Positions 35,940-44,989 of a stretch of 64,000 nt of DNA are shown one piece after another. Source of the stretch: Alphaproteobacteria bacterium 32-64-14. Lineage in GTDB: Bacteria > Pseudomonadota > Alphaproteobacteria > Caulobacterales > Hyphomonadaceae. The notes below the pieces were generated by a model, which did no database searches, was not told the DNA's origin, and saw nothing but the letters and a program-made list of their open reading frames with translations. The DNA is taken from the NCBI GenBank assembly GCA_002280725.1, contig NCEM01000007.1:1-64000 (forward strand), given 5' to 3'. Position 1 is the stretch's first letter, and each line of letters starts with the position of its first letter. The position numbers and the translations under genes are program-made.

Positions 35940-37099
35940 GATGCGGCCTCCTCATCCTTGGGCGCCAGATCCTTGAGTGTCGGGGCCGTGGAGGGGGGGC
36001 TATCACCTGTGGGGCGCTGACGCGAGCGATTGCGGCGGCGCTGCTGTTGGGGCGGTCGGCCGCCCGAGGTGTTGCCGTGGATGAGCGACAGGATGATGCC
36101 TTCGCGCAGGCCGCGATCACCGACGCTCATCCGGGCGGAGGGCCATGTCGCCCAGACGGCGGCGAGAATCGCGATGCCGGGGACCATCAGGTCTGACCGG
36201 CCGCCGACGAGGCATGGCTCCTTCGCGCGCTCTTCCGGCGTGGCGGCGACGAGGCGTTCCATGGTCGCGGTCAAGCCCGCGTGATCTACCGTGGTTCCAT
36301 CGACCATGGAGCGGATATAGCGCGGCAGGTTGAGATGGACGCCGGCGAGGCTGGTGACTGTGCCCGAGTTGCCGATGACCTGCCCGCGCCCGGCGCGGAA
36401 CAGCGGACCAAACCGGGTTGCTGCGTCGTTGGCGGTGAGCAGGCCCTGCACGTGGGCCAGCATGTCCGCGTACTGTTCCGTGCCCGCGCCCCTGAACATG
36501 TCGGCCAGCGTGACGACGCCGACCGGGAAGGAGGCCCAGCCGAGAATGGGGGGGCGCGACGCGCAGCCGCGCACGCCGCGCTCGGCGGCGGCCTTTGCGT
36601 CGATCCAGCACAGCTCGGTCGAGCCGCCGCCGATGTCGATGACCATCGCGAAATCGTTGGCGGGATCGACCAGATCCAGCGAGCCCAGAAGCGCGAACTT
36701 GGCCTCCTCCTTGGGGGAGATCAGCTCCATCTTCAGGCCGACCTTGCGGCTGACGTCGTTGAGGAAGTCGCGGCCGTTGGCAGCGGCGCGGCAGGCCTGC
36801 GTGGCGATGTAGCGGGCGCGCACGGGCTTGTGTTTCTTTACCTTCTCGGCGCAGCGGCGCAGCGCCTCGATGGCGCGGCCCATGGCGGCCTCGGACAGGA
36901 CGCCGTTCGAGGCGAGACCCTCACCCAGCGTCACGATCTGTGAGAATGAATCGACAACGCGCAGCCCGCCGGACGGCGTGCGCTCGGCGACCAATAGCCT
37001 GCAATTGTTCGTGCCCAGGTCCAGCGCCGCGTAGAGATTCGACGCGCCGCCGGACCGTCCTTGAGGCTTACCGCGCCTCGGACGGGATGGCTTCGCCAT
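35936..37099 (-). CDS. Ppx/GppA phosphatase (exopolyphosphatase or pppGpp phosphatase)
   Basis: 387 aa from ATG 37099, where the recognisable sequence begins. After a basic stretch (PSRPRRGKPQGRSGG), the actin-like ATPase fold starts at YAALDLGTNNCRLLVAE (P1 loop), with FSQIVTLGEGLASNGVLSEAAM, ARYIATQACRAAANG, PKEEAKFALLG and the second phosphate loop VIDIGGGSTELCW. The C-terminus is Arg/Gln-rich. The family hydrolyses polyphosphate or pppGpp; with a RelA/SpoT homologue elsewhere in the window either is possible. It is coupled to rlmE. Confidence 0.9.
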   Translation of the reverse strand: MAKPSRPRRGKPQGRSGGASNLYAALDLGTNNCRLLVAERTPSGGLRVVDSFSQIVTLGEGLASNGVLSEAAMGRAIEALRRCAEKVKKHKPVRARYIATQACRAAANGRDFLNDVSRKVGLKMELISPKEEAKFALLGSLDLVDPANDFAMVIDIGGGSTELCWIDAKAAAERGVRGCASRPPILGWASFPVGVVTLADMFRGAGTEQYADMLAHVQGLLTANDAATRFGPLFRAGRGQVIGNSGTVTSLAGVHLNLPRYIRSMVDGTTVDHAGLTATMERLVAATPEERAKEPCLVGGRSDLMVPGIAILAAVWATWPSARMSVGDRGLREGIILSLIHGNTSGGRPPQQQRRRNRSRQRPTGDSPPSTAPTLKDLAPKDEEAAS

Positions 37100-37313
37100 G
37101 TAGCGATCCGTGATCTTGTTGTGACAGCCATAGCCGGTTCCGCAGGCAATGGCACGGAAGAAGTGTCGTTTACTGTCATGCAAGGTTGCGGAGCCCATTC
37201 TGCTGGGCCTAAGTGCATCTGGCTCTGGCGGGGCTTTTGGCGTTTTCGCGCTGCGAGAAGCGTCATGACCGCTATGGGTGGGGCTGGACATAACCGGGCT
37301 AGGGGCGACGTCG

Positions 37314-37649
37314 ATGATGGACGTGAACAAGGCAGCCAAGTTCGCGATTGGCCAGCAGGTTCGCCACAGGATGTTCCCCTTCCGTGGAATCATTTTCGAT
37401 GTGGACCCCAAATTCGCGAACACGCAGGAATGGTGGGACGCGATCCCTGAAGAGATCCGGCCGGTGAAAGACCAGCCGTTTTACCACCTGCTCGCGGAGA
37501 ATGAGTCGACGTATTACGTGGCTTACGTCTCCGAGCAGAACCTGCTGCCGGACGAAGCGCTGGAGCCGGTGAACCATCCGCAGATCCCGGAAATGTTCGA
37601 GATCGACGACCGCGGCATGTATAAGAAGCGCGCAGCGCAGGCACACTGA
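37314..37649 (+). CDS. hspQ: Heat-shock protein HspQ / hemimethylated-DNA-binding-like protein
   Basis: 111 aa from ATG 37314 (a second ATG follows at 37317), with AGGGG 8 nt upstream. The fold is that of YccV/HspQ: AKFAIGQQVRHRMFPFRGIIFDVDPKF, EWWDAIPEEIRPVKDQPFYHLLAENE, TYYVAYVSEQNLLPD. In E. coli HspQ is a Lon-protease specificity enhancer and is itself a Lon substrate; whether that holds here is not known. Divergent from ppx, with a 214-nt gap that is probably a promoter region. Confidence 0.92.
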   Translation: MMDVNKAAKFAIGQQVRHRMFPFRGIIFDVDPKFANTQEWWDAIPEEIRPVKDQPFYHLLAENESTYYVAYVSEQNLLPDEALEPVNHPQIPEMFEIDDRGMYKKRAAQAH

Positions 37650-37708
37650 CGCTTTCGCTCCCTGCGCCGCAGCGTGACGAATCTCGCGGCGCGTCCTACA
37701 TTCGGGGC

Positions 37709-38560
37709 ATGAGCAACCACATCACCTTGCGGGACGATGACTATGTCATCGATCAGAACTGGAAGGCTTACACGGCCGATGAGCATGCCGTGTGGGATTT
37801 CCTGTATCGTCGGCAGGTCGACATCTTGAAGGACCGGGCCGATCCGGCGATGCTGCGCGGGCTGGAGACGCTGAACCTCAATCGGGGCGGCATTCCAAAT
37901 TTCAGCGAGATCAATGTCGAGCTGAAGGCGCGGACCGGGTTCGAGGTTGTGGCGGTGCCGGGGCTGGTGCCGGATGAGGTGTTCTTCAATCATCTCGCCA
38001 ACCGCCGCTTCCCAGCGGGACAGTTCATCCGCACGCGGGCGCAGCTCGACTACCTGCAGGAGCCCGACATCTTCCATGATGTGTTCGGGCATGTGCCGCT
38101 GCTGACCGATCCGGTGTTCGCGGACTATATGGAGGCGTACGGCAAGGGTGGGCTACGGGCGATACAGTTCGGGCGGCTGAAGAACCTTGCCGCGCTGTAC
38201 TGGTATACGGTCGAGTTCGGGCTGATCGAGACGCCGAAGGGCGTGCGCATTTATGGCGCGGGGATTTCGTCCTCGAAGGACGAGTCGATCTTTGCGCTTG
38301 AAGACCCCTCGCCCAACCGCATCCGGTTTGACCTCGAGCGCGTGATGCGGACTGGCTATCGCATCGACGATTTCCAGCAGACGTACTTCGTCATCCGCTC
38401 GTATGACGACCTGTTCCGCGCGACGGTGGATACAGACTTTGCGCCGCTCTATGGCCGGCTTGGCGACGGGGTGGGGTATGCGGCGGACGATGTGCTGGCT
38501 TCGGACGGTGTGATCACGCGGGGCACGCAGGCATACGCGAAGGCGAAGGCTGGGAGCTAG
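37709..38560 (+). CDS. phhA: Phenylalanine 4-monooxygenase
   Basis: 283 aa, the bacterial monomeric form. It hydroxylates L-phenylalanine to L-tyrosine with tetrahydropterin and O2. The iron site is seen in YLQEPDIFHDVFGHVPLLTDP (the two His) and a Glu in the later ALYWYTVEFGLIET. Preceding sequence RGGIPNFSEINVELKARTGFEVVAVPGLVP is typical of the family. No pterin-carbinolamine dehydratase (phhB) gene lies alongside. Its stop shares the palindrome CTAG with the convergent gene downstream. Confidence 0.96.
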   Translation: MSNHITLRDDDYVIDQNWKAYTADEHAVWDFLYRRQVDILKDRADPAMLRGLETLNLNRGGIPNFSEINVELKARTGFEVVAVPGLVPDEVFFNHLANRRFPAGQFIRTRAQLDYLQEPDIFHDVFGHVPLLTDPVFADYMEAYGKGGLRAIQFGRLKNLAALYWYTVEFGLIETPKGVRIYGAGISSSKDESIFALEDPSPNRIRFDLERVMRTGYRIDDFQQTYFVIRSYDDLFRATVDTDFAPLYGRLGDGVGYAADDVLASDGVITRGTQAYAKAKAGS

Positions 38561-39759
38561 CGGCTAAGCCGCGCCCGGCGACCTTCCTCATGCCAGCGGA
38601 AGGCGTCGTCTACCGAGACGGTCTCCGGCCCCTCGAGCTTCAGGCCTGTGAGAATGTCCGCAATGCGGACTTTGCCATTTTGCACTACGAGCGGCTGCGC
38701 CATTGGCGGAGCAACGAACGGGGCGCCAAACAGGTCGAGATCTTCGCCGCCGAGTATTCTGACCGCAACAGACATGACGATATCGAAAGGTGATTGGCTG
38801 TACGGCTGTTGCCCAACACCATCGGGCACGAAGCTCGCGATGAGCACCTGGCCACCAGCTGGGCATCTCTTGCCTTTCAAGTCAAAGAAGCTCCAAAGTT
38901 CGTTTAAGTCTTTCGCCGCATCATGCTTGCCTCGCTCGACCGCAATTGCGCCGCGCTCATAGCTGGATTGCGAGAGGCTAACGCTGTCACCAGAGGCGCG
39001 ACAGCGCACGATGCGCACCAACGCCAGATCATCCGTGTTGCGGAAGTAGTCCGCAACAGCGAGCGGCCTGCGCAAATCGGTAGCCGGCCGATCGCGCTTG
39101 AGACGAAGACGAGCAAGTAGCGTGTCGTCTTCGTGCCGGACAGGTATAGAGGCCGTCACGGCGCCCGCAGCATCGCGCATCACGATGTAGCGGACCGCCG
39201 GACTAAGCGCGGGTCTGCCGCCGCATGAGTCCGTGCCGTCCAACGACCAGCCTATGGCTGCCGCGTGCCAGAAAGCATTCGAGGCATGCCGGTTGTCGGC
39301 TTCGATTCTCTCGTAGAGCTCAAATCTGTACGCATACGTGATGGGCAGTTCGCGGATATCGGCGAAGCCGAACTTCAAGTCAGTGCCGTCGCCATAGCCA
39401 AAGAAGAGATCAAAGGTCTGCTCGGACGACCCCTTCAGCCGCTCGATCACGCTGGCGGTCAGCAGGCCGGGCTTCGGATCGGTCGTGAAGCAGGGGCCAC
39501 TCAGAATCGCGGCCGGACCCGCTGCTGTCGTTGCAGCATATGCCTCAGGTTCGAGGTACGGATCCGGCGCTCGCGGACAGAGTCGAGGACCGGTGAAGCG
39601 GACATTGACCCAGTCAATCGTCTTGGCCTCGCGAACGAGGCGCGTCAGGCTTGGCTCTACAAGTTCTGACCATGGATTCCAGTCAAGATAGGTGCAAGCT
39701 GCGGCCGGAGCCGGGAGCCCGCAGGCCAGCGCCACCAACATGATTGCCCGTCTCAGCAT
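38557..39759 (-). CDS. Secreted protein of unknown function
   Basis: 400 aa from ATG 39759, where a signal peptide starts (LRRAIMLVALACGLPAPAAAC); the long upstream extension of the frame is antisense to the photolyase and is not protein-like. The mature region has eight or so Cys spread along the chain, a RLVREAKTIDWVNVRFTG motif near the N-terminus resembling secreted proteins annotated only as hypothetical, and no catalytic signature. Composition is more mixed than neighbouring housekeeping genes. Confidence 0.65.
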   Translation of the reverse strand: MLRRAIMLVALACGLPAPAAACTYLDWNPWSELVEPSLTRLVREAKTIDWVNVRFTGPRLCPRAPDPYLEPEAYAATTAAGPAAILSGPCFTTDPKPGLLTASVIERLKGSSEQTFDLFFGYGDGTDLKFGFADIRELPITYAYRFELYERIEADNRHASNAFWHAAAIGWSLDGTDSCGGRPALSPAVRYIVMRDAAGAVTASIPVRHEDDTLLARLRLKRDRPATDLRRPLAVADYFRNTDDLALVRIVRCRASGDSVSLSQSSYERGAIAVERGKHDAAKDLNELWSFFDLKGKRCPAGGQVLIASFVPDGVGQQPYSQSPFDIVMSVAVRILGGEDLDLFGAPFVAPPMAQPLVVQNGKVRIADILTGLKLEGPETVSVDDAFRWHEEGRRARLSR

Positions 39760-39825
39760 TGCACACCCCAAGGTCCAAGCTGTTGAAAACGTACCAGCCG
39801 CGCCTGCTTCGGCCAAATGGCCAGT

Positions 39826-39854
39826 TGATCCACCCCGCTGACTGGCGCGTAGAC
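39826..39854 (+). promoter_or_regulatory. Candidate ECF (RpoE/ChrR-type) promoter upstream of photolyase
   Basis: The hexamer TGATCC (39826-39831) is followed after exactly 18 nt by TAGAC (39850-39854). The singlet-oxygen sigma factor of Rhodobacter uses TGATCC-N18-TAAnA, so the -35 is a full match and the -10 matches partially. The predicted start near 39862 lies about 24 nt before the photolyase start codon. Gene content of the operon fits this regulon. Confidence 0.5.
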
Positions 39855-39885
39855 ACCTCAAAATAACCCCAGACGGCGAGTTGTC

Positions 39886-41337
39886 TTGGCTGAGCGCCCT
39901 GTTCTTTTCTGGTTTCGCGACGACCTGCGGCTTGCGGACAATCCGGGGCTGGCGGCGGCGGTGGCGACGGGGAAGCCGGTTGTCGCCGTCTATGTGCTCG
40001 ACGCGGAGAGCCGCGAGGCGCGGCCGATGGGCGGGGCGAGCAAGTGGTGGCTGGACAAGTCGCTGCGGGCGCTGGCCGAGCGGATCGAAGCCAAGGGCGG
40101 ACGCCTGGCGCTGCGCAGGGGCGCGGCGGATGTGGTGATCCCGGCGCTGGTCAAGGAGACGAAAGCCGAAGGCGTCTACTGGAACAGACGCTATGGCCCG
40201 GCGCGCAAGATCGATGAGCGGATCAAGGCGGCGCTGAAGGGCGATGGCATCGAGGCGCACAGCTATAATGGAGCGCTGCTGGCCGAGCCGTTTACGATCA
40301 AGACCGGGTCGGGCGGCGACTTCAAGGTGTTCACGCCGTTCTGGAAGGCGATGCAGGCCAGCATCGTGATGCCCGCCGCCGCGCCCGAACCGCGCACGCT
40401 GGCCGCGCCGCCGAAGGTGAAGTCGGACGATATCGATGACTGGGGGCTGCATCCGGTGAAGCCCGACTGGTCGGGCGGCCTGGCGAAGGCGTGGACGCCG
40501 GGCGAGATGGCGGCGCGCAAGCGGCTGCGCGATTTTCTCGCCGGGCCGATTCATGGCTACTCAGCCGGCCGCGACCGGCCGGACCAGGACGGGACATCGC
40601 GGCTTTCGCCCTATCTCCATTTTGGCGAGATCAGCCCGCACCAGATCTGGCGCGCGGCTGTGCACGCGGAAGAAACGGGCGATGCGCCGTCGAAGGATGT
40701 CTGGAAATTCCTGTCGGAGATCGCGTGGCGGGATTTCTCGCATCACCTTCTCTATCACGATCCGCAGATGGGCCGGTTGAGCTGGCGGCGGCAGTTCGAC
40801 GGGATCGAGTGGCGCAAGGGCACGAAGGCCGAGCTGGAAGCGTGGAAGCGCGGACGCACGGGCTATCCCATCATCGACGCGGGCATGCGGGAGCTGTGGA
40901 CGACCGGCTTCATGCACAACCGTGTGCGGATGATCGTTGCATCGTTCTTCGCCAAAGACCTGCTGGTGCACTGGCGGCGTGGCGAGGAATGGTTCTGGGA
41001 CACGCTGGTCGACGCGGACGAGGCCAACAACGCCAATGGATGGCAGTGGACGGCGGGAACCGGGGCGGATGCAGCGCCTTACTTCCGTGTGTTCAATCCG
41101 GTTCTACAGGGCGAGAAGTTTGACCCGAATGGCGACTATGTGCGCCAGTGGGCGCCGGAATTGGCTAAGCTGCCGTCCAAGTGGATTCACAAGCCTTCGG
41201 AGGCGCCGGAAAACGTACTGGCGGAGGCCGGCGTAACGCTGGGCGACACCTACCCTGAGCCGATCATCGATCATGACTTCGCGCGCAAGCGGGCGCTTGA
41301 GACGTACAAGACCTCCAGCCAGGACAGCATCGCATGA
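39886..41337 (+). CDS. phrB: Deoxyribodipyrimidine photolyase
   Basis: 483 aa from a TTG start. An N-terminal alpha/beta antenna-binding domain (RPVLFWFRDDLRLADNPGL) precedes the FAD-binding helical domain, with TSRLSPYLHFGEISPHQIW, KFLSEIAWRDFSHHLL, NRVRMIVASFFAKDLLVHWRRGEEWF and DADEANNANGWQWTAGTG. These are the FAD and CPD-lesion-binding segments of class I photolyases, which repair UV-induced cyclobutane dimers using blue light. The last codons overlap the next gene (ATGA), and the four-gene order photolyase, FAD oxidoreductase, DUF1365, CFA synthase suggests a light or singlet-oxygen response unit. Confidence 0.95.
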   Translation: MAERPVLFWFRDDLRLADNPGLAAAVATGKPVVAVYVLDAESREARPMGGASKWWLDKSLRALAERIEAKGGRLALRRGAADVVIPALVKETKAEGVYWNRRYGPARKIDERIKAALKGDGIEAHSYNGALLAEPFTIKTGSGGDFKVFTPFWKAMQASIVMPAAAPEPRTLAAPPKVKSDDIDDWGLHPVKPDWSGGLAKAWTPGEMAARKRLRDFLAGPIHGYSAGRDRPDQDGTSRLSPYLHFGEISPHQIWRAAVHAEETGDAPSKDVWKFLSEIAWRDFSHHLLYHDPQMGRLSWRRQFDGIEWRKGTKAELEAWKRGRTGYPIIDAGMRELWTTGFMHNRVRMIVASFFAKDLLVHWRRGEEWFWDTLVDADEANNANGWQWTAGTGADAAPYFRVFNPVLQGEKFDPNGDYVRQWAPELAKLPSKWIHKPSEAPENVLAEAGVTLGDTYPEPIIDHDFARKRALETYKTSSQDSIA

Positions 41338-42674
41338 GTTCGCGTCGCAAACGTGTTGCGGTTGTTGGCACGGGTGTCGCGGGCCTTGGGGCTGCGTGGG
41401 CCTTGCGCGAGAACGCGGATGTCGTGGTGTACGACAAGGCCGAGCGTTTCGGCGGGCATGCGTGGACGGTGGATATCGACCACACCGGCACGCCGGTGAG
41501 CGTGGATATCGGCTTCATCTGCTTCAACCGGCCGAACTATCCGAACTTCACGCAGTTGCTGAAGCATCTCGACGTGGAGACCGTGTGGACGGACATGAGC
41601 TTTGCCGTCTCCGACCCCGAAGGCTATGAATGGTCTGCGCCGTTCGGGCTCTTTGCGTGGAAGCGGAATGCGCTTGATAGCAATTTCCGCGGGCTGCTGC
41701 GCGAGATCCTGGACTTCAACAAGATTGCTCGCGAGCAGTTGGTGCGCGACGCAGTGCCGGACATGTCGCTTGGCGACTGGTTGGACAGCTATGGTTATTC
41801 CAAGCTATTCCGTGACGCCTATCTGCTGCCGATGAGCGGCGCGATCTGGTCGACGCCGGAGCAGCTGATGCTGGACTATCCCGCGCGCAGCTTCCTGCAG
41901 TTCTTCGACAACCACCGGCTGATGCATTGGGTTCGCCCGATCTGGCGCACGGTCAAGGGCGGGAGCCGCAATTACGTGAGCAAGCTGCTGGCCGATCTTG
42001 CGCCTTCTCTGCGCCCCGGCGCGCAGATCGAGACCATCCGGCCGGCGGGGCACGGGCGCGCGCAGATTGTCGAGCGCAATCAACCGCCGCAGACGTTCGA
42101 CGCCATCATCCTTGCATGCCACGCGGACCAGTCGCGGCAGATGCTGGATGCATCCTTTGAGGAACAGCGTCTGGCGCTGGGGTCCGTTCGCTTCTCGTCC
42201 AATACGGCCTACCTCCATCATGACGCCTCGCTGATGCCCCAGCGGCGCATGGCGTGGGGTGCGTGGAATGTGATGAAGGGGCCTGATGACCGCGTGTGCG
42301 TCACCTACTGGATGAACAGGTTGCAAAAGCTGCCGAAGGACAAGCCCGTGTTCGTGACGCTGAACCCGGTGCGTGAGCCGGCGAAGGACAAAACGTTCGG
42401 CGTCTATGAATTCGACCATCCGATGTATGACGGCCCCTCTGCCGCCGCACGCCGCTCTGTGCAGCGCCTGCAGGGAACCGATGGCGTGTTTTTCGCGGGC
42501 GCTTGGCTGGGCGATGGTTTCCACGAAGCCGGATTGCGCACAGGGCTGGAGGCGGCCTTTGCGCTAGGCGGCGGCGTGCCGTGGCAGGCCACGACAACGT
42601 ACACTCATACGCTGTCGCATTCATCCCATGGCCATCTGGCGCTGCAGCCAGAGCTTATGGCGGCGGCGCCGTGA
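41334..42674 (+). CDS. FAD-dependent oxidoreductase / amine-oxidase-fold protein
   Basis: 446 aa. The N-terminus VAVVGTGVAGLGAAWALRENADVVVYDKAERFGGHAWT is the FAD dinucleotide loop, and the C-terminus VFFAGAWLGDGFHEAGLRTGLEAA is the second flavin motif. Between them, DIDHTGTPVSVDIGFICFNRPNYPNFTQLLKHLDV is typical of the group found beside CFA synthase and DUF1365. In Rhodobacter sphaeroides a flavoprotein of this type has been tied to desaturation steps of methylated furan fatty-acid synthesis; here that is only a candidate role. Coupled by ATGA and GTGA overlaps to both neighbours. Confidence 0.88.
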   Translation: MSSRRKRVAVVGTGVAGLGAAWALRENADVVVYDKAERFGGHAWTVDIDHTGTPVSVDIGFICFNRPNYPNFTQLLKHLDVETVWTDMSFAVSDPEGYEWSAPFGLFAWKRNALDSNFRGLLREILDFNKIAREQLVRDAVPDMSLGDWLDSYGYSKLFRDAYLLPMSGAIWSTPEQLMLDYPARSFLQFFDNHRLMHWVRPIWRTVKGGSRNYVSKLLADLAPSLRPGAQIETIRPAGHGRAQIVERNQPPQTFDAIILACHADQSRQMLDASFEEQRLALGSVRFSSNTAYLHHDASLMPQRRMAWGAWNVMKGPDDRVCVTYWMNRLQKLPKDKPVFVTLNPVREPAKDKTFGVYEFDHPMYDGPSAAARRSVQRLQGTDGVFFAGAWLGDGFHEAGLRTGLEAAFALGGGVPWQATTTYTHTLSHSSHGHLALQPELMAAAP

Positions 42675-43510
42675 CACGCCCTGCCGCGCAGCTCTGGTTT
42701 GGGCGCACGGTTCACCGGCGCGAGAAACCGTTCGTGCGCCGCTTCTCGCACCGCATCGCCATGCTGGAGGTCGACATCGACCGGCTGGCGGAAGCGGACA
42801 GGCTCTCACCGCTGTTCGCGGTGGATCGCGGGGCGCCGGTGTCTTTCCGGCAGACCGACCATGGCGCGCGCAATGCGACGTTGCCGCTCAGGGCATGGGC
42901 GGAGGCGCGCTACGCAGAAGCGGGCGTGCATCTGGAAGGCGGGTCTATCCGCCTTGTCAGCTTCCCGCGCGTTCTGGGGGTTGGCTTCGCGCCGATCTCG
43001 CTGTGGCTCGGCTATGGGCCGGATGAGCGGCTGCGCGGCGTTATCTACGATGTCCACAATACCTTCGGGGAAACCCATTCCTATGTCTGCGCGTTTGATC
43101 CGGCGCAGGTGCACGCCGTGGCGGACAAGGCGTTCTTTGTCTCGCCATTTTTCGGCGTGGATGGCCAGTACCGATTTACCCTGCGGCCGCCAGCCGCTCG
43201 CCTGAAAGGGCGCCAGAGCGGGGAGCAGATGAGCCTTGTGGTTGAAAACATGGGGGCGGATGGCCGGGCGCACGTGGCCAGCCTGACGGTAAAGGCAACT
43301 GCGCTTTCTTCGCCGGCGATTTTGCGCTGGCTGGTTGCGATGCCCATATCTGGGCTTGGCGTGCTGGTCGCGATACACTGGCAGGCGTTCTTGCTGCTGC
43401 TCAAGGGCGCCAAGTATCGCGGTAAACCAGTTCAGCGTGAGCCGCGTACGACACTGATGCGGCGCGAAAACAAGGACGCCGCAAAGGAAGAGCTGAGGAA
43501 ACAGGCATGA
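42671..43510 (+). CDS. DUF1365 family protein
   Basis: 279 aa from a GTG at 42671 that overlaps the preceding stop (GTGA). The beginning LWFGRTVHRREKPFVRRFSHRIAMLEVDID and the middle RLVSFPRVLGVGFAPISLWLGY ... VIYDVHNTFGETHSYVCAF ... KAFFVSPFFGVDGQYRFTL are conserved DUF1365 blocks; the region near residue 215-235 is a hydrophobic helix (ILRWLVAMPISGLGVLVAIHW). Function is unknown. It always travels with FAD oxidoreductase and CFA-type genes in this kind of operon, so it probably acts on membrane lipids. Confidence 0.9.
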   Translation: MTRPAAQLWFGRTVHRREKPFVRRFSHRIAMLEVDIDRLAEADRLSPLFAVDRGAPVSFRQTDHGARNATLPLRAWAEARYAEAGVHLEGGSIRLVSFPRVLGVGFAPISLWLGYGPDERLRGVIYDVHNTFGETHSYVCAFDPAQVHAVADKAFFVSPFFGVDGQYRFTLRPPAARLKGRQSGEQMSLVVENMGADGRAHVASLTVKATALSSPAILRWLVAMPISGLGVLVAIHWQAFLLLLKGAKYRGKPVQREPRTTLMRRENKDAAKEELRKQA

Positions 43511-44748
43511 GCCGCGTCGATAGAATGGTGATCGAGATCAAGGGTCCGCGCGACCTGCGCAATCTCGACCGTATGCCGGCCAGCCTTGGCTTCACGGCGA
43601 TGGTGCTGGCGCGCTTCAAGCGTGGGCGGCTGGACATGTCGTTGCCGGACGGGCGCACGCTGCGCTTTATCGGCAAGGAGCTGGGCCCGGCGGCCGAGAT
43701 GATCGTGCACGACAAGACCTTCGCGCGCGCTGTGGCCGCCCGCGGCGACATCGGCTTTGCCGAAGTGTTCATGGATGGGAAGTTCGACACGCCCGACCTG
43801 CCGACGCTGCTGGAGTATTTCAACGACAACTGGGAAGACCTGGGCACGCTGGCGATCGGCAACACGATTGCGCAGTTCATAACGAACCTGCGCCACGTGC
43901 TGCGCTCGAATACCAAGAAGGGATCCAAGCGCAACATCCTGGCGCACTACGACCTGGGCAACGACTTCTATTCGGCCTGGCTCGATCCGACGATGACCTA
44001 CTCGTCGGCCATCTTCTCCGCTCCTGATCAAACCATGGTCGAGGGGCAGCTTGCGAAGTATCGGGCCATCGCGCGCAATCTCCAGCTGAAACCCGGCGAC
44101 AGCGTTCTTGAGATCGGATCTGGCTGGGGCGGATTTGCGGAGGTCGCTGCAAGAGAGTTCGGCGCCCGCGTGACGTCGATCACGATTTCGGACGCGCAGC
44201 ATGACTATGCCGCCAAGCGCATGAAGGATGCTGGCCTCGAAGGCCAGGTCGAGATCCTGATGAAGGACTATCGCGACCTTTCGGGACAGTATGACGCCGT
44301 CGCCTCCATCGAGATGTTCGAGGCTGTGGGCGAGGAATACTGGCCCGGCTATTTCTCCAAGATCGCCGAGGTGCTGAGGCCTGGCGGACGGGCAGCCCTG
44401 CAGATCATCACGATCGACGAGAAATATTTCGACGAATACCGCCGCCGTGCGGACTTCATCCAGCACTACATCTTCCCGGGCGGGATGCTGCCTTCGCCTG
44501 CGCGGCTGAAGGAAGAAAGCGAACGCGCGGGGCTGCAGTTCGCGGTCGACCAGATGTTCGGCAAGTCCTACGCGCGGACGTTGGACGAATGGGCCAAGCG
44601 GTTCGATGCCGCGTGGGACAGGATCAAGGGCGGGAAGTTCGACGAACAGTTCCGCCGGCTGTGGCTTTACTACCTCGGCTATTGCTCGGCCGGGTTCAGG
44701 ACCGGACGGATCAACGTCGGCCAGTTCGTGCTGACCAAGCCGGCCTGA
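43507..44748 (+). CDS. cfa: Cyclopropane-fatty-acyl-phospholipid synthase family methyltransferase
   Basis: 413 aa. The N-terminal domain (ARFKRGRLDMSLPDGRTLRF) is followed by the SAM methyltransferase fold: GSKRNILAHYDLGNDFYSAWLDPTMTYSSAIF, SAM loop VLEIGSGWGGFAEVAAREFGA, YRDLSGQYDAVASIEMFEAVG and YFSKIAEVLRPGGRAALQ. It methylates unsaturated acyl chains of membrane phospholipids. A standard cyclopropane product is the default reading, but some relatives make methylated unsaturated fatty acids instead, and the operon context leaves both open. It is the last gene of the four-gene operon. Confidence 0.93.
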   Translation: MSRVDRMVIEIKGPRDLRNLDRMPASLGFTAMVLARFKRGRLDMSLPDGRTLRFIGKELGPAAEMIVHDKTFARAVAARGDIGFAEVFMDGKFDTPDLPTLLEYFNDNWEDLGTLAIGNTIAQFITNLRHVLRSNTKKGSKRNILAHYDLGNDFYSAWLDPTMTYSSAIFSAPDQTMVEGQLAKYRAIARNLQLKPGDSVLEIGSGWGGFAEVAAREFGARVTSITISDAQHDYAAKRMKDAGLEGQVEILMKDYRDLSGQYDAVASIEMFEAVGEEYWPGYFSKIAEVLRPGGRAALQIITIDEKYFDEYRRRADFIQHYIFPGGMLPSPARLKEESERAGLQFAVDQMFGKSYARTLDEWAKRFDAAWDRIKGGKFDEQFRRLWLYYLGYCSAGFRTGRINVGQFVLTKPA

Positions 44749-44779
44749 TCAGACCATCGCCTTCTGAAATCCAAGGGAA

Positions 44780-44814
44780 TTTTCGGGGCCGCGGTCGTTT
44801 CGCGGCCTCGAAAA
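44780..44814 (+). terminator. Strong hairpin after cfa, likely terminator
   Basis: 14-nt arms at 44780-44793 and 44801-44814 pair with a single G-T wobble around a 7-nt loop. It begins 32 nt after the cfa stop. There is no long T-run after it, so termination is likely but not certain. Confidence 0.5.
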
Positions 44815-44989
44815 CCGTTAGTGTCCTTGCGATCACATTTTATCGAAAAACGAAAAGGAGAGGTTGGACATTCCGAAAAGGCTGGATATTCAGCCATTAT
44901 AGACTCTGCGGCGGCGTGAACGGCATTCGCGTCTGCAGAGAGAGCCAAGCAAGGGGTCAATCCAATGCAAATGTTCCTGGAGAGACCTC

